64,000 nt of DNA from Methylophaga thalassica MP. Its GTDB lineage: Bacteria; Pseudomonadota; Gammaproteobacteria; Nitrosococcales; Methylophagaceae. How positions within the stretch are numbered: position 1 is the stretch's first letter; each line of letters opens with the position of its first letter. Location: NCBI RefSeq assembly GCF_000214595.1, contig NZ_AFIG01000001.1, forward strand, positions 1-64,000. The letters run 5' to 3'. Shown here piece by piece: positions 37,285 through 48,440 of this stretch. The translations under genes were made by a program, and so were the position numbers. The notes beneath the pieces are model-generated. The model saw only the letters and a program-made list of their open reading frames with translations. It was not told the origin of the DNA and ran no database searches.

Positions 37285-39069
37285 ATGACTGACAAAAGCA
37301 GCTATGAGCTGAGCGGCATCCTCAAGCAAGCCCTTCTGTACAAAAAGCATCTCGTCAAAGCCAATATCATTGCGCTACTGGCGACACTCTGTGCCGTGCC
37401 TGTTCCTCTATTATTGCCTCTGATGGTTGACGAAGTGTTACTCGAAGAGCCAGGCCCAACCGTCGCCTTCATTCAGCAATTCAGTCCAGATAGCTGGCAT
37501 GGTCCGGTTTTATATATTTTGGCTGTGTTGTTATTTACATTGGTGTTACGTGTGGCATCGGTCATTTTGAATGTGGCTCAGTCACGTTATTTCACCCTTA
37601 TTGCTAAACGCATCACCTTCCGCATTCGGCAAAAACTGATTAAACGGCTGGGTAGAATTGCCATCAGTGAATATGAGACCCGTGGTAGCGCGGGCATTGC
37701 CTCACATTTTGTTACCGATATTGAGGTGATTGATAATTTTATCGGCAATACCATCAGTCGATTTATCGTAGCGACACTAAGTATTATCGGTACAGCAGTG
37801 ATATTGCTGTTTTTACACTGGCAACTGGCGTTATTAATTTTGTTTATGAATCCGCTGGTGATCTATTTCACTATGGTGGTTGGTAAACATGTCAAAGAGC
37901 TTAAAAAGAAAGAAAACGCCGCCTTTGAGATTTTCCAACAGAGCCTGACTGAAACACTGGATGGTATTCAGCAAATACGTACCGCTAACCGTGAAAAACA
38001 TTATCTACTTCGTGTTATCGATAATGCACGTCAAGTGAGAAACCATGCCTCGGAATTTGCCTGGAAAAGTGATGCGGCAAACCGCTTTTCCTTTGTGATA
38101 TTTCTGTTTGGCTTTGATGTGTTTAGAGCTGTCAGCATGTTTATGGTGATTTTCTCAAACTTAAGTATTGGTGAGATGTTCGCCGTATTTGGTTATCTCT
38201 GGTTTATGATGAGCCCGGTGCAAGAAATACTGAATATCCAATATTCGTTTTATTCTGCCAGCGCCGCCGTTTCACGACTCAATAGCTTATTCAGCATGCA
38301 TGAGGAAGTGACTTATCCAAATGAGGTCAATCCTTTTGTAGATGGGCAGCCGAGCAGCATTCGTATAGAAAACCTACACTTTAAATATGGTGATAATAAT
38401 AAAGTGCTTAGCGGCGTTTCGCTGAATATCAACGCAGGTGAAAAGGTCGCTTTAGTCGGCGCCAGCGGTGCAGGGAAATCAACGCTGGTGAATGTCTTAC
38501 TGGGTTTATATCCCGCTGATGAAGGCATGGTATTTTTTAATGATGTGCCTGTCAGTAAGATCGGTTTAGATACCGTTCGGGAGCACGTCTCGACTGTATT
38601 GCAAAGCCCCGCTTTATTTAATGATACCGTTCGTCAAAATATAACGATGGGCCGTGTTTATAAAGATGAGGCTATCTGGGAGGCCATTCGAATTGCTCAG
38701 ATAGAAACGGTGATTCAGGATCTCCCTCAGCAACTAGATACCATCATAGGTCGTGATGGCGTGAAGTTATCTGGTGGTCAACGTCAGCGTCTGGCGATTG
38801 CCCGCATGGCATTAGTCAATCCCAGCGTTGTAGTTCTCGATGAAGCCACATCGGCTTTAGATAGTGAAACGGAATATCAGCTACATAATGCCTTAGAAAA
38901 CTATCTGCAAAATCGTACTACCATCATTATTGCTCACCGCCTGAGTGCCGTAAAACAAGCCGATCGGATTATTGTGTTTGATGGTGGCGAAATTATTGCT
39001 GAAGGCAGCCATGATTCATTAATTAATCAGGATGGTTTGTACCAAAAGCTTTACGCACAACAGATATAA
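37285..39069 (+). CDS. ABC exporter, fused membrane and ATPase domains
   Basis: An MsbA/McjD-type half-exporter of 594 residues. Six membrane helices lie at about 25-315. The nucleotide-binding domain (about 350-594) has Walker A GASGAGKST, signature LSGGQRQRLAIAR, Walker B VVLDEATSALDSE and a switch His in IIAHRLSAV. The substrate is not determinable. It begins 9 bases after the hmuV fragment, so it may once have been cotranscribed with the haem genes. A terminator follows. Confidence 0.9.
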   Translation: MTDKSSYELSGILKQALLYKKHLVKANIIALLATLCAVPVPLLLPLMVDEVLLEEPGPTVAFIQQFSPDSWHGPVLYILAVLLFTLVLRVASVILNVAQSRYFTLIAKRITFRIRQKLIKRLGRIAISEYETRGSAGIASHFVTDIEVIDNFIGNTISRFIVATLSIIGTAVILLFLHWQLALLILFMNPLVIYFTMVVGKHVKELKKKENAAFEIFQQSLTETLDGIQQIRTANREKHYLLRVIDNARQVRNHASEFAWKSDAANRFSFVIFLFGFDVFRAVSMFMVIFSNLSIGEMFAVFGYLWFMMSPVQEILNIQYSFYSASAAVSRLNSLFSMHEEVTYPNEVNPFVDGQPSSIRIENLHFKYGDNNKVLSGVSLNINAGEKVALVGASGAGKSTLVNVLLGLYPADEGMVFFNDVPVSKIGLDTVREHVSTVLQSPALFNDTVRQNITMGRVYKDEAIWEAIRIAQIETVIQDLPQQLDTIIGRDGVKLSGGQRQRLAIARMALVNPSVVVLDEATSALDSETEYQLHNALENYLQNRTTIIIAHRLSAVKQADRIIVFDGGEIIAEGSHDSLINQDGLYQKLYAQQI

Positions 39070-39097
39070 AAAAGCCCGGTCGAACCGGGCTTTTTTT
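39068..39097. terminator. Bidirectional terminator between ABC exporter and ilvD
   Basis: AAAAGCCCGGT pairs with ACCGGGCTTTT around CGA, with A and T runs on the two sides, between convergent genes. Confidence 0.9.
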
Positions 39098-39103
39098 TAT
39101 TTT

Positions 39104-40957
39104 CTAGCGACGCTTGAGCTGTTCTACATCCCGAACAGCACCTTTCGCCGCCGAAGTCGTTAATGCTGCATAGGCTTGCAGTGCTAAACTCACTTCACGT
39201 TCACGGCCAATGGGTTTCCAGGCATCATCACCCCTTGCTTCCATGGCTGCACGACGATGAGCCAGTTCTTCGTCACTTAATTCAACATTGATCTTACGAT
39301 TAGGGATATCAATATGAATGATATCGCCTTCTTCAACTAAGCCAATATTACCGCCTTCAGCTGCTTCAGGTGAGGCGTGACCAATAGACAAACCCGATGT
39401 ACCACCAGAGAAGCGGCCATCGGTTAACAAAGCACACGCTTTACCCAAGCCTTTTGACTTCAGGTAACTGGTGGGATACAGCATTTCCTGCATGCCTGGC
39501 CCACCTTTCGGACCTTCATAACGGATAAGGACAACATCACCTTCTTTGATATCTCCCCTTAAGATAGCCGCTACAGACTCGTCTTGAGATTCAAAAATAC
39601 GGGCTGGGCCGGAAAAGGTCAGAATAGATTCATCCACACCTGCCGTTTTCACAATACAGCCATCTTCAGCCAAGTTGCCATAAAGCACAGCCAAACCGCC
39701 ATCTTTGCTGTAAGCATGCTCGACATCACGAATACAACCATTTTCACGGTCCAGATCCAGCTCTGGCCAGCGACAATTCTGACTAAAGGCTTGTTGGGTT
39801 GGAATACCCGCAGGACCTGCAAGATAGCGTGTTAATGCAGGCTCATATTGGCTACGCTTAACATCCCATTGTTTTAAGCCTTCACCCATCGTTTTACTAT
39901 GAACAGTAGGTGCGTCCGTATGTAAAAGACCCGCCGCGGCCAACTCCCCCAGGATAGCGATAACGCCACCAGCACGGTGTACATCTTCCATATGGTATTT
40001 ATTGGTAGCCGGCGCGACTTTACATAAGTTCGGAATTTTACGAGACATACGGTCAATATCTGCCATAGTGAAATCAACTTTCGCTTCATTCGCAGCAGCT
40101 AATAAATGGAGTACGGTATTAGTCGAACCGCCCATCGCGATATCCAAAGCAATGGCATTTTCAAACGCAGCTTTAGTCGCAATCGAACGTGGCAGTACGT
40201 CAACTTCATCATTTTCGTAATAACGTTTTGCTAAATCGACAATACGACGGCCCGCTTCCAGAAACAGTTCTTCCCGATCCGCATGGGTCGCTAACAAAGA
40301 ACCATTACCCGGTAAAGACAACCCTAATGCTTCTGTCAGACAGTTCATCGAGTTTGCCGTAAACATACCAGAACATGAACCACATGTCGGACAAGCGCTA
40401 CGCTCAACCTGCTCAACATCGGCATCGCTAACATGCTCATCCGCCGCTTGAACCATGGCATCAACCAGATCCAGTTTGACGTCTTTGCCGGCCAATTTTG
40501 TTTTACCGGCTTCCATCGGGCCACCAGAAACAAAAATAACCGGAATATTCAGGCGCATGGCGGCCATTAACATTCCAGGCGTGATTTTGTCGCAATTTGA
40601 AATACAGACAATCGCATCCGCACAGTGCGCGTTAACCATGTACTCAACAGAGTCAGCGATAATGTCGCGCGATGGCAAACTGTAAAGCATGCCACCATGC
40701 CCCATGGCGATACCGTCATCAACGGCAATGGTATTAAATTCTTTCGCAACACCGCCCGCTTTTTCGATTTCGCGCGCAACCAGTTGACCCAGATCTTTTA
40801 AGTGAACATGTCCGGGAACAAACTGCGTAAACGAGTTAGCCACGGCGATGATAGGTTTGTTGAAATCATCATCTTTCATTCCTGTAGCCCGCCACAAGGC
40901 GCGTGCACCAGCCATATTTCTGCCGGCAGTAGATGTTCTTGAACGATATTGAGGCAT
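39104..40957 (-). CDS. ilvD: Dihydroxy-acid dehydratase IlvD
   Basis: Fe-S dehydratase making 2-oxo acids in branched-chain amino acid synthesis, feeding IlvE. Start 40957 ([22 protein letters not shown]) has GGAGAG 7 bases upstream and gives 617 residues. Cluster-ligand cysteines are seen in [12 protein letters not shown] and [18 protein letters not shown]. The signature [10 protein letters not shown]-like motif reads [15 protein letters not shown]. Family length is normal. Confidence 0.97.
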   Translation of the reverse strand: MPQYRSRTSTAGRNMAGARALWRATGMKDDDFNKPIIAVANSFTQFVPGHVHLKDLGQLVAREIEKAGGVAKEFNTIAVDDGIAMGHGGMLYSLPSRDIIADSVEYMVNAHCADAIVCISNCDKITPGMLMAAMRLNIPVIFVSGGPMEAGKTKLAGKDVKLDLVDAMVQAADEHVSDADVEQVERSACPTCGSCSGMFTANSMNCLTEALGLSLPGNGSLLATHADREELFLEAGRRIVDLAKRYYENDEVDVLPRSIATKAAFENAIALDIAMGGSTNTVLHLLAAANEAKVDFTMADIDRMSRKIPNLCKVAPATNKYHMEDVHRAGGVIAILGELAAAGLLHTDAPTVHSKTMGEGLKQWDVKRSQYEPALTRYLAGPAGIPTQQAFSQNCRWPELDLDRENGCIRDVEHAYSKDGGLAVLYGNLAEDGCIVKTAGVDESILTFSGPARIFESQDESVAAILRGDIKEGDVVLIRYEGPKGGPGMQEMLYPTSYLKSKGLGKACALLTDGRFSGGTSGLSIGHASPEAAEGGNIGLVEEGDIIHIDIPNRKINVELSDEELAHRRAAMEARGDDAWKPIGREREVSLALQAYAALTTSAAKGAVRDVEQLKRR

Positions 40958-41075
40958 GCGAAATCTCTCCAAAATCTGTTTTGCTCCATGTAACCCTTAG
41001 ATCACACGGTAATAATCTGATAAATTTTACACGACACTCGGCAAGCGTGCTGAGTCTGAGATAAAAAGAACATTA

Positions 41076-42377
41076 ATGAACGACACTGTAAAGCCTGTTA
41101 CACCACAAAACTTAGCCACAACAACAAGCTGGTTTCGTACCGCCGCGCCTTATATTCATAGTCATCGTGGCGCTACATTTGTCATTGCTTTTGATGGCGA
41201 AACTATCGATAGCCAAGAATTTGAACCGTTACTGCATGATATCTCTATTCTTAATAGTTTAGGAATCAAACTCGTACTGGTATACGGTGCCAGACCGCAA
41301 ATTGAAGCAAGTTGCATTCAACAGAATGTTCCTGTCCGTTATCACAGTGGTTTGCGGGTAACTGATGATGTCAGTCTCGTTATCGCCAAAGCCGCAATTG
41401 GTAAACTTCGCCTCGACATTGAATCGAAATTATCCTTTGGTCTACCCCATACTCCGATGGCCGATGCCCGCATTCGCTGCATCAGTGGCAATTTAGTTAT
41501 CGCCAGACCGGCTGGCATTATTGATGGTGTGGATCTTGGTCATACTGGCGAAGTTCGTCGCATTGATAGCGAAGGTATTAATCAGCAGTTAGCTGCGGGG
41601 AATATCGTATTACTCCCCCCGCTAGGTTACTCGTTAACCGGTGAAAGCTTTAATGTGTCAGCAGAATCTATCGCTACCGAAGTTGCGACAGCACTACGCG
41701 CTGACAAACTCATTTTTATTGGTCACAGTAATAAGACCATGCCACGTGAACTGACAGTTGATGAAGCACAAAAAACGTTGTCTTCTCATCCCTCATTACC
41801 GGCCGCGGTCAAGGCATGTAAAGCCGGTGTGACTCGGGTTCATATTCTGGACAGAGCCATCAACGGCGTATTGTTACAAGAACTATTTAGTCGTGATGGT
41901 GCCGGCACCCTGGTCACCGCAACCTCTTTCGAAACCACAAGACAAGCTGTGATCGATGACGTCGGCGGAATATTAGAATTACTCCAGCCATTGGAAGAAA
42001 AAGGCATTGTCGTAAAACGGTCCAGAGAATTGCTCGAGCGTGAAATTGATCATTTCACCGTGATGGAACGTGATGGCAGTGTGGTCGCTTGTGCTGCGCT
42101 CTACCCTTATCCTGAAAATGATATGGCTGAGCTCGCTTGCCTTGCAGTTTCCAATCACTATCAAAGCCATGGTAGAGGTAAACAGTTATTAGCAGTATTG
42201 GAGCAATCCGCTCAGGCGCAAGGTATCAATCATCTCTGTGTGCTGACCACACAAACAGCCCATTGGTTTTTGGAACAAGGTTTCAAGCCTGCAGAGATTG
42301 CAGACCTCCCCGTAGCCAAGCAAGCCCTGTATAACTACCACCGTAATTCACGCGTATTTAGAAAGCAGCTGGCTTAG
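41076..42377 (+). CDS. argA: N-acetylglutamate synthase ArgA
   Basis: First enzyme of arginine biosynthesis. It has 433 residues, with an N-terminal amino-acid-kinase-like domain (about 20-285; [14 protein letters not shown]) and a C-terminal GNAT acetyltransferase domain (about 295-430; [21 protein letters not shown], where Q/RxxGxG/A binds acetyl-CoA). This two-domain layout is ArgA. It converges on rppH, overlapping its 3' end by 4 bases. Confidence 0.96.
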   Translation: MNDTVKPVTPQNLATTTSWFRTAAPYIHSHRGATFVIAFDGETIDSQEFEPLLHDISILNSLGIKLVLVYGARPQIEASCIQQNVPVRYHSGLRVTDDVSLVIAKAAIGKLRLDIESKLSFGLPHTPMADARIRCISGNLVIARPAGIIDGVDLGHTGEVRRIDSEGINQQLAAGNIVLLPPLGYSLTGESFNVSAESIATEVATALRADKLIFIGHSNKTMPRELTVDEAQKTLSSHPSLPAAVKACKAGVTRVHILDRAINGVLLQELFSRDGAGTLVTATSFETTRQAVIDDVGGILELLQPLEEKGIVVKRSRELLEREIDHFTVMERDGSVVACAALYPYPENDMAELACLAVSNHYQSHGRGKQLLAVLEQSAQAQGINHLCVLTTQTAHWFLEQGFKPAEIADLPVAKQALYNYHRNSRVFRKQLA

Positions 42378-42883
42378 CGATTCTTTTTGTTACTCAGCTT
42401 GCGACGGTACTCGGGGAATAACAATGGCGCGAATTCGTGTAATGCTTTTTCATAAACGCGACGTTTAAAAAACACGATCTCATCAACAGGGGTCCAGTAA
42501 TCGACCCAACGCCAGTCATCAAACTCCGGTTTTTCATGCAGGTTAAGTTTGACGTCTTCTTCCTTGCCGGTGAAGCGCATTAAAAACCAGCGCTGCTTCT
42601 GGCCAATGCAAAGCGGCTTATTACCGTATCGCAGGTAACGTTTCGGCAACCTGTAACGCAACCACCCGCGAGTGGAAGCAATTAACTCAACATGTTCTGG
42701 CAGTAAACCCACCTCTTCCGTAAGCTCACGATAAGCTGCTTGCTCAGGAGTCTCATGGGACTTAATCCCCCCCTGAGGAAACTGCCACGAATCATGTTGC
42801 GCACGCTGCGCCCACAACACCTGATTCTCTTCGTTGCAGAGTATTATCCCTACATTAGGCCTGAAGCCATCTTTATCAATCAC
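42374..42883 (-). CDS. rppH: RNA pyrophosphohydrolase RppH
   Basis: Nudix hydrolase that removes pyrophosphate from mRNA 5' ends and starts decay. It has 169 residues, beginning [17 protein letters not shown] as in the family. The Nudix box runs [20 protein letters not shown] followed by VGL. A basic C-terminal tail ([11 protein letters not shown]) follows. Overlaps argA tail to tail. Confidence 0.96.
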   Translation of the reverse strand: MIDKDGFRPNVGIILCNEENQVLWAQRAQHDSWQFPQGGIKSHETPEQAAYRELTEEVGLLPEHVELIASTRGWLRYRLPKRYLRYGNKPLCIGQKQRWFLMRFTGKEEDVKLNLHEKPEFDDWRWVDYWTPVDEIVFFKRRVYEKALHEFAPLLFPEYRRKLSNKKNR

Positions 42884-43031
42884 GACTTAAGTCTCTGGCT
42901 GGCTGAGCGCAATCACCCCCAGCGGTTTATTCTCAATTAGCGATTAGATTATTAAAAGCACTGTCAGTATGCAATGCATTTTGACATACAATAGTCGTAT
43001 TTTTGATCCAAACGGAGACTTTTTCTGCATC

Positions 43032-43685
43032 ATGGCGTTGGCAATTTTTGATTTAGACAATACTTTATTGGCTGGTGATAGCGACTATTTATGGGGCCGA
43101 TACCTGTGTGAAAATAACATTGTAGATGAGGTTGCATACAGAACTGCCAACGATCATTTCTACCAGCAATATGTTAATGGCACATTGGATATTTACGAAT
43201 TTCTGGAATTTGTATTTACGCCCTACGCCAATCATTCCATGCAGGAACTTAAAAGCTGGCGTGCGGCATATCTGGATGAAAAAATTAAACCGATTATCTT
43301 GCCAGCGGGTATTGAGCTCATCGAAAAACATCGAGCCAAGGGCGATACCTTACTGATCATTACCGCAACCAATAGCTTTCTGACTCAACCTATTGCCGAA
43401 CTTTTGGGTATCGAACATCTTATTGGCACCGAACCTGAAATGATCGACGGTGAGTTTACTGGCAAAGTATCCGGCCCTCCATCATTCCAGCATGGCAAAA
43501 TCGAACGTTTGAAAATGTGGTTAAAGCAGCGGGATGAAGATATGGAAAACAGTATTTTCTACAGTGACTCCCATAATGATATTCCATTATTAGAATTAGT
43601 TGATACTGCCGTGGCTGTTGATCCGGATGACAAGCTTGAAGCTGTCGCGAAGGAAAAAGGCTGGAAAATTCTCAGTTTGCGTTAA
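43032..43685 (+). CDS. HAD-IB family phosphatase (SerB-like)
   Basis: Start 43032 ([22 protein letters not shown]) gives 217 residues. The HAD motif I is FDLDNTLL, motif II lies near [10 protein letters not shown], and motif III/IV near [15 protein letters not shown]. This HAD subfamily IB includes phosphoserine phosphatase-like and CicA-type enzymes; the substrate is unknown. The N-terminal in-frame extension to 42969 lacks support. gatB follows after about 50 bases. Confidence 0.87.
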   Translation: MALAIFDLDNTLLAGDSDYLWGRYLCENNIVDEVAYRTANDHFYQQYVNGTLDIYEFLEFVFTPYANHSMQELKSWRAAYLDEKIKPIILPAGIELIEKHRAKGDTLLIITATNSFLTQPIAELLGIEHLIGTEPEMIDGEFTGKVSGPPSFQHGKIERLKMWLKQRDEDMENSIFYSDSHNDIPLLELVDTAVAVDPDDKLEAVAKEKGWKILSLR

Positions 43686-43734
43686 TAATTGTTACAATTC
43701 ATCGTTTTTTATCATTCATAATCAGGCCGTCAAT

Positions 43735-45177
43735 ATGGAATGGGAAGTTGTTATTGGGTTAGAAATTCATACCCAACTCGCCACCAAGTCTAAAATTTTC
43801 TCTGGTGCTGCCACCGCATACGGTGCCGAACCTAATACACAAGCATGTGCTGTGGACCTAGGTTTACCGGGCGTGTTACCTGTACTCAACGCTGAAGCAG
43901 TCAGAATGGCCATTAAATTTGGCCTCGCCGTTGATGCCGAAATTTCTGAACGTTCAGTCTTTGCTCGCAAAAATTACTTCTATCCTGACTTACCAAAAGG
44001 CTATCAAATCAGCCAATATGAGCTACCCGTAGTGGGTAAAGGCCATATCAATATTGAGCTGGAAGATGGCACAGAAAAAGTGATAGGTATCACCCGTGCT
44101 CACCTTGAAGAAGATGCCGGTAAATCACTGCATGAAGACTTTGATGGCCAAACTGGTATTGATTTAAACCGTGCTGGCACGCCTTTATTAGAGATTGTTT
44201 CTGAACCTGATATGCGTAGTGCAAAAGAAGCCGTTGCCTACATGAAAAAAATTCATTCTCTGGTTCGCTATCTCGAAATATGTGATGGCAATATGCAGGA
44301 AGGTTCTTTCCGCTGTGATGCTAACGTTTCTGTTCGACCCAAAGGCCAGGAAAAATTTGGTACACGTGCTGAACTGAAAAACATCAACTCTTTCCGTAAT
44401 GTTGAACGTGCGATTAATTACGAAATCGAACGTCAGATTGATGTACTGGAATCTGGTGGCGAAGTGGTTCAGGAAACCCGTCTGTATGATGCAGACAAAA
44501 ATGAAACACGCGCTATGCGCAGCAAAGAAGAAGCGAATGACTACCGCTACTTCCCGGATCCTGATTTGCTGCCTCTTATCGTTGATGATGCCACTATCAA
44601 CGAAATTAAAGCGACATTGCCCGAATTACCGAATGAAAAACGTGACCGTTTCGTTAATGAACTAGGTCTGTCTCTCTATGATGCATCAGTCTTAACCAGC
44701 AGCCGTGAGCTGGCAAGCTACTTCGAATCATTGTTGCAAGCCACCGGAGGCAAAGATGCCAAGCAGTGTGCTAACTGGGTTATTGGTGATGTATCCGCTG
44801 CGTTAAATAAGGCTAATCTGGATATCTCAGAATCACCAGTTAGCGCAGAACAACTGGCCAGCGTATTAAACAGAATCAGTGACAATACAATTTCTGGCAA
44901 GATTGCCAAAACGGTATTTGAAGCATTATGGGCTGGCGAAGGCAAAGATGCGGATGAAATCATTGAAAACAAAGGCCTGAAACAAGTCACTGACACCGCC
45001 GCTATTGAAGCGATGGTGGATGAGGTTCTGGCAAATAATCCAGACCAGGTTCAACAATATCGGGATGGTAAGGAACAGCTGATAGGCTTCTTTGTAGGTC
45101 AAATCATGAAAGCCTCAAAAGGCAAGGCTAACCCAGCTCAGGTCAATGAATTATTAAAGAAAAAACTCAACGGATAA
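43735..45177 (+). CDS. gatB: Asp-tRNA(Asn)/Glu-tRNA(Gln) amidotransferase subunit B
   Basis: GatB activates and transfers amide onto misacylated tRNA. Start 43735 ([20 protein letters not shown]) matches the universal N-terminus; 480 residues. Motifs [17 protein letters not shown] and [19 protein letters not shown] are intact, and the C-terminal YqeY-like tail ends [14 protein letters not shown]. No gatC or gatA is beside it, so they must lie elsewhere. A terminator follows. Confidence 0.97.
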   Translation: MEWEVVIGLEIHTQLATKSKIFSGAATAYGAEPNTQACAVDLGLPGVLPVLNAEAVRMAIKFGLAVDAEISERSVFARKNYFYPDLPKGYQISQYELPVVGKGHINIELEDGTEKVIGITRAHLEEDAGKSLHEDFDGQTGIDLNRAGTPLLEIVSEPDMRSAKEAVAYMKKIHSLVRYLEICDGNMQEGSFRCDANVSVRPKGQEKFGTRAELKNINSFRNVERAINYEIERQIDVLESGGEVVQETRLYDADKNETRAMRSKEEANDYRYFPDPDLLPLIVDDATINEIKATLPELPNEKRDRFVNELGLSLYDASVLTSSRELASYFESLLQATGGKDAKQCANWVIGDVSAALNKANLDISESPVSAEQLASVLNRISDNTISGKIAKTVFEALWAGEGKDADEIIENKGLKQVTDTAAIEAMVDEVLANNPDQVQQYRDGKEQLIGFFVGQIMKASKGKANPAQVNELLKKKLNG

Positions 45178-45203
45178 TCAATATCCAAAACCAAGAGAAA
45201 CCG

Positions 45204-45230
45204 AAAAAGCCGCATTTATGCGGCTTTTTA
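45204..45230 (+). terminator. Intrinsic terminator after gatB
   Basis: AAAAAGCCGCA pairs with TGCGGCTTTTT around a 4-base loop, 25 bases past the gatB stop. Confidence 0.88.
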
Positions 45231-45251
45231 TTTTCAATTTTACGTTCTCAT

Positions 45252-45267
45252 TGTGAGGCAGCTCACA
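45252..45267 (+). promoter_or_regulatory. CRP/Vfr-like binding site upstream of the FIST gene
   Basis: TGTGAGGCAGCTCACA is an exact TGTGA-N6-TCACA palindrome, the CRP consensus, 78 bases before the next gene's start. The site is intergenic, which supports function. Whether this organism has a CRP/Vfr protein cannot be seen here. Confidence 0.6.
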
Positions 45268-45344
45268 AATTCCTATTCACCTGATTCCCCTTCACAGCTA
45301 AACGATGTAGTATCACTCGATGGATTTGTTACGCTTTTTTGACT

Positions 45345-46529
45345 ATGGCGCTAAAAGCCAATGATGGAGCAAAGGTTCACCAACCAATGAAGTTTGTACA
45401 GGAGCACCTCCCCGCCAAGACGGGTTTAAATAAATTACCGTCGGCCTCTCCCTTACCTGAAGCCAACTGGGTTCTCGTTTTCGGTTCTGTGAGCCGCTTC
45501 AATGATAAAGGTTTTGCTAAAACCATAAAAAAACGCTATCCAAATGCAGAAATCATTGGCTGCACTACTTCGGGCGAGATTACTGGTGATGGCGTTTATG
45601 ACGACAGCATCCATATCACCGCCATGCAATGGGAACGAAGCACTCTCCGGTTTATTAGCAAACCAGTGAATAGTATGGAACAGTCTCATGCTTTGGGTGC
45701 ACAAATCGCTGCTGAATTAAAAATGGACGATCTGAAAGGCGTCTTTGTGCTCAGTGATGGTTTGAATGTCAATGGTTCAGAGTTGGTAGAAGGCCTTCAG
45801 GAAATTTTACCAAACGTTCCTATCACAGGGGGGTTAGCAGGTGACTCTGCTGCATTTAAACAGACTCTGTTAATCAATAATGACAAGATTCAGGATCGTG
45901 TGGTGATTGCCGTTGGTATTTACGGTGAGGATGCCATCGTCACCAGTGGTGCCTTAGGTGGCTGGCAACCGTATGGTCCTCCCAGACAAATTACGCGTTC
46001 AAACAAAAATGTTGTATATGAGCTGGATAATAAACCGGCTTTACCACTTTATAAGATGTATATCGGTTATTACGCTAATCAATTACCCGCTTCAGGGCTG
46101 AATTTTCCATTTGCGATCATGGATGAGAAGAATGTTAATGTAATCAGAACATTGCTCGCCATTAACGAAAAAGAAAATAGCCTAACCTTTGCGGGTAATA
46201 TCAAAGAAGGTTCAACCGTGCGTTTTCTAAAGTCAGATCATGACCGTTTGGTGCTTGGTGCCAGTGAAGCAGCCAGACAAATTTTGCAAAAAGACGTCAA
46301 TATCAACGATAAAGCGCTGGCCATATGTGTCAGTTGTGTCGGTCGCAAACTGGTGATGGAATCACAAGTCTCAGATGAAGTCTTTGCTGTTCAAAGGCTA
46401 TTAGGTATGCAGACAGGTATTACGGGTTTCTATTCAAACGGTGAAATCTGCTCAGGTGAAGATGACAGTCATAGCCTGCTACATAATCAAACAATGACTA
46501 TCGCCTATTTAAGTGAGCGCAACGCCTGA
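45345..46529 (+). CDS. FIST-domain sensor protein
   Basis: A 394-residue FIST N + FIST C protein; FIST is a ligand-sensing domain thought to bind small molecules, possibly amino acids. The N domain (about 40-220) has IIGCTTSGEI and VFVLSDGLNVNGSELV; the C domain (about 225-370) follows, ending GFYSNGEICS and HNQTMTIAYL, both conserved. No output domain is attached. ATG 45345 was chosen; start is not certain because no clear ribosome site is seen. It may signal to a separate chemosensory or cyclase partner. Confidence 0.85.
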   Translation: MALKANDGAKVHQPMKFVQEHLPAKTGLNKLPSASPLPEANWVLVFGSVSRFNDKGFAKTIKKRYPNAEIIGCTTSGEITGDGVYDDSIHITAMQWERSTLRFISKPVNSMEQSHALGAQIAAELKMDDLKGVFVLSDGLNVNGSELVEGLQEILPNVPITGGLAGDSAAFKQTLLINNDKIQDRVVIAVGIYGEDAIVTSGALGGWQPYGPPRQITRSNKNVVYELDNKPALPLYKMYIGYYANQLPASGLNFPFAIMDEKNVNVIRTLLAINEKENSLTFAGNIKEGSTVRFLKSDHDRLVLGASEAARQILQKDVNINDKALAICVSCVGRKLVMESQVSDEVFAVQRLLGMQTGITGFYSNGEICSGEDDSHSLLHNQTMTIAYLSERNA

Positions 46530-46534
46530 TTAAA

Positions 46535-47809
46535 TCAGGCGATTTCTCTTGCTGCCGCTAACAATGCCAGTCTGGCAATAACGCCATACGCATAAAAACG
46601 ATTCGGTTCAGCATCTGGCAGATCATTCTGTTCGGGTGTACTACACGACTGGGCAAAGGCCAATGGCTCAAAATGCATACCCGGCGCATTTAAATTCTCG
46701 TTCACACCACGTCCCGTGTGTACCCGATAAAATCCACCTATGACATAACGATCCATCATATAGATAACCGGTTCAGCCACAGCCTTTTCATCTCCCAAGG
46801 TCTCGAAGGTATACACACCTTCCTGAACTAACACATTATCAACAACCAGCCCTTCTTTAGCAGAAGACATTTTATTTCGCTGTTTGCGATTAAGGTTCTC
46901 AATTTCCTCAGCACTTTTCACCGTCATAATTCCCATGCCATAAGTACCGGAATCCGCCTTGACCACCACAAACGGCTCTCTATCGATATCATATTCTGCA
47001 TATTTGGCACGAATAGAGGTCAGTAAATTATTGACATTTCTGGCCAGGCACTCTATGCCAGACTTTTCTTTAAAATTCACCTCACCACATTGCAATGTCA
47101 GAGGTGAAACCAGCCAGGGATCAATACCAATCTGTTCGGCAAATTCCTTTGCCACATCATTATATTGCGTGAAATGATCAGATTTTTTTCTGGTAGACCA
47201 ACCTGCACGCAATGGTGGGACAACTTCTTGCTCAAGGTTCTCCAGAATATCAGGGCGTCCTGCTGATAAATCATTATTCAATAAGACAAGACAAGGCGAG
47301 AAATCACCGACAGCAACACGATTCCCGTTTCTAACCAACGGTTCCAGAGTAATTTTTTTACCTGATGGTAAATCAATACTCACAGGTTCCTTAATGTCTT
47401 CTAACAAGCTACCAATACGTGCTTCCATCCCTGCTTTCTGAAAAATATCCCGCAAGGTCTCCAGGCTTTCCAGATAAAATAGATTCCGAGTGTGATTTTC
47501 AGCCACAATTAATACACGCTTTGCAGTAGGACAGACACGTTCAACTGCTGCCTGAGCGGCATGAATACACAAAGGGATAAATGACGGATTGAGATTATTA
47601 AATCCCGCAGGGAAAAGGTTGGTATCTACCGGAGCCAGTTTGAAACCTGCATTGCGTAAGTCGACAGAAGCATAAAAAGGCGCAGGAGTCTTGAGCCATT
47701 GCTGTCTTAACCAGGTTTCGACTTGCGTCTGCTTTTCTAACAATATTGCCTCTAATTTAAGTAGAGGTCCATTAAGTGCTGTAGTTAAATGTGGGACACC
47801 AGAAGTCAT
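46535..47809 (-). CDS. gshA: Glutamate-cysteine ligase, TIGR02049 type
   Basis: First enzyme of glutathione synthesis in the proteobacterial gshA_ferroox family, distinct from E. coli GshA. It has 424 residues; features include VKADSGTYGMGIMTVKS (ATP-grasp-like) and YMMDRYVIGGFYRVHTGRG. Glutathione matters for formaldehyde detoxification in many methylotrophs, but the main route here is H4MPT-linked. It ends 5 bases from the FIST gene, converging on it. Confidence 0.88.
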   Translation of the reverse strand: MTSGVPHLTTALNGPLLKLEAILLEKQTQVETWLRQQWLKTPAPFYASVDLRNAGFKLAPVDTNLFPAGFNNLNPSFIPLCIHAAQAAVERVCPTAKRVLIVAENHTRNLFYLESLETLRDIFQKAGMEARIGSLLEDIKEPVSIDLPSGKKITLEPLVRNGNRVAVGDFSPCLVLLNNDLSAGRPDILENLEQEVVPPLRAGWSTRKKSDHFTQYNDVAKEFAEQIGIDPWLVSPLTLQCGEVNFKEKSGIECLARNVNNLLTSIRAKYAEYDIDREPFVVVKADSGTYGMGIMTVKSAEEIENLNRKQRNKMSSAKEGLVVDNVLVQEGVYTFETLGDEKAVAEPVIYMMDRYVIGGFYRVHTGRGVNENLNAPGMHFEPLAFAQSCSTPEQNDLPDAEPNRFYAYGVIARLALLAAAREIA

Positions 47810-48026
47810 GATTGGCTCGCTTGTGATTTAAAGTGTAGAGATCAGTATAAATGTCGATAAGAAGAGACATGGGACACAAATTTGATATTTCAAGTCATTC
47901 ATACTTATTCCATTGTGAAATTGGGGCTCGCTGATATCGTTATTCAACTCAAGTCATCACTAGCCTGTAAAACAAAAATGGGTTATCTTCGTCTGAAATA
48001 CAATATAATTCAGGTATAACATTGTC

Positions 48027-48437
48027 GTGAGCCAGAGTGATAACGAATTTAACGGCCTAAAAGTGATGGTGATTGATGACAGTAACACCATTCGCCGCAC
48101 AGCTGAAACACTGTTAAAAAAAGCTGGTTGTGATGTACTGACAGCTGATAATGGATTTGAAGCTTTACCCGTCATCAGCGCTCATCACCCAGATATTTTG
48201 TTTATTGATATTATGATGCCTCGGCTGGATGGATATCAGACCTGTGCATTAGTTAAAAATAACCCTAAATTTAGGGACATACCCGTAGTAATGCTCTCCA
48301 GCAAGGATGGTTTATTTGATAGGGCAAAAGGGCGCGTTGTAGGGGCTGAACAATATTTAACCAAGCCTTTTACTCGTGAAGACTTACTCGGTGCCATCCG
48401 AACACATTTGCTGGAAAAAACTCAGGACGCAAATTAA
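48027..48437 (+). CDS. pilG: Twitching-motility response regulator PilG
   Basis: Single-domain CheY-like receiver of the Pil-Chp chemosensory system controlling type IV pili. GTG start at 48027; 136 residues. Acidic pocket VIDDSNTIRR, phosphoacceptor Asp in ILFIDIMMPRLDGYQ, and Lys in YLTKPFTREDL. The operon order pilG-pilH-pilI-pilJ-chpA-chpC is seen downstream. A TATAAT at 48004 could be its promoter -10, with no clear -35. Confidence 0.93.
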   Translation: MSQSDNEFNGLKVMVIDDSNTIRRTAETLLKKAGCDVLTADNGFEALPVISAHHPDILFIDIMMPRLDGYQTCALVKNNPKFRDIPVVMLSSKDGLFDRAKGRVVGAEQYLTKPFTREDLLGAIRTHLLEKTQDAN

Positions 48438-48440
48438 CTT

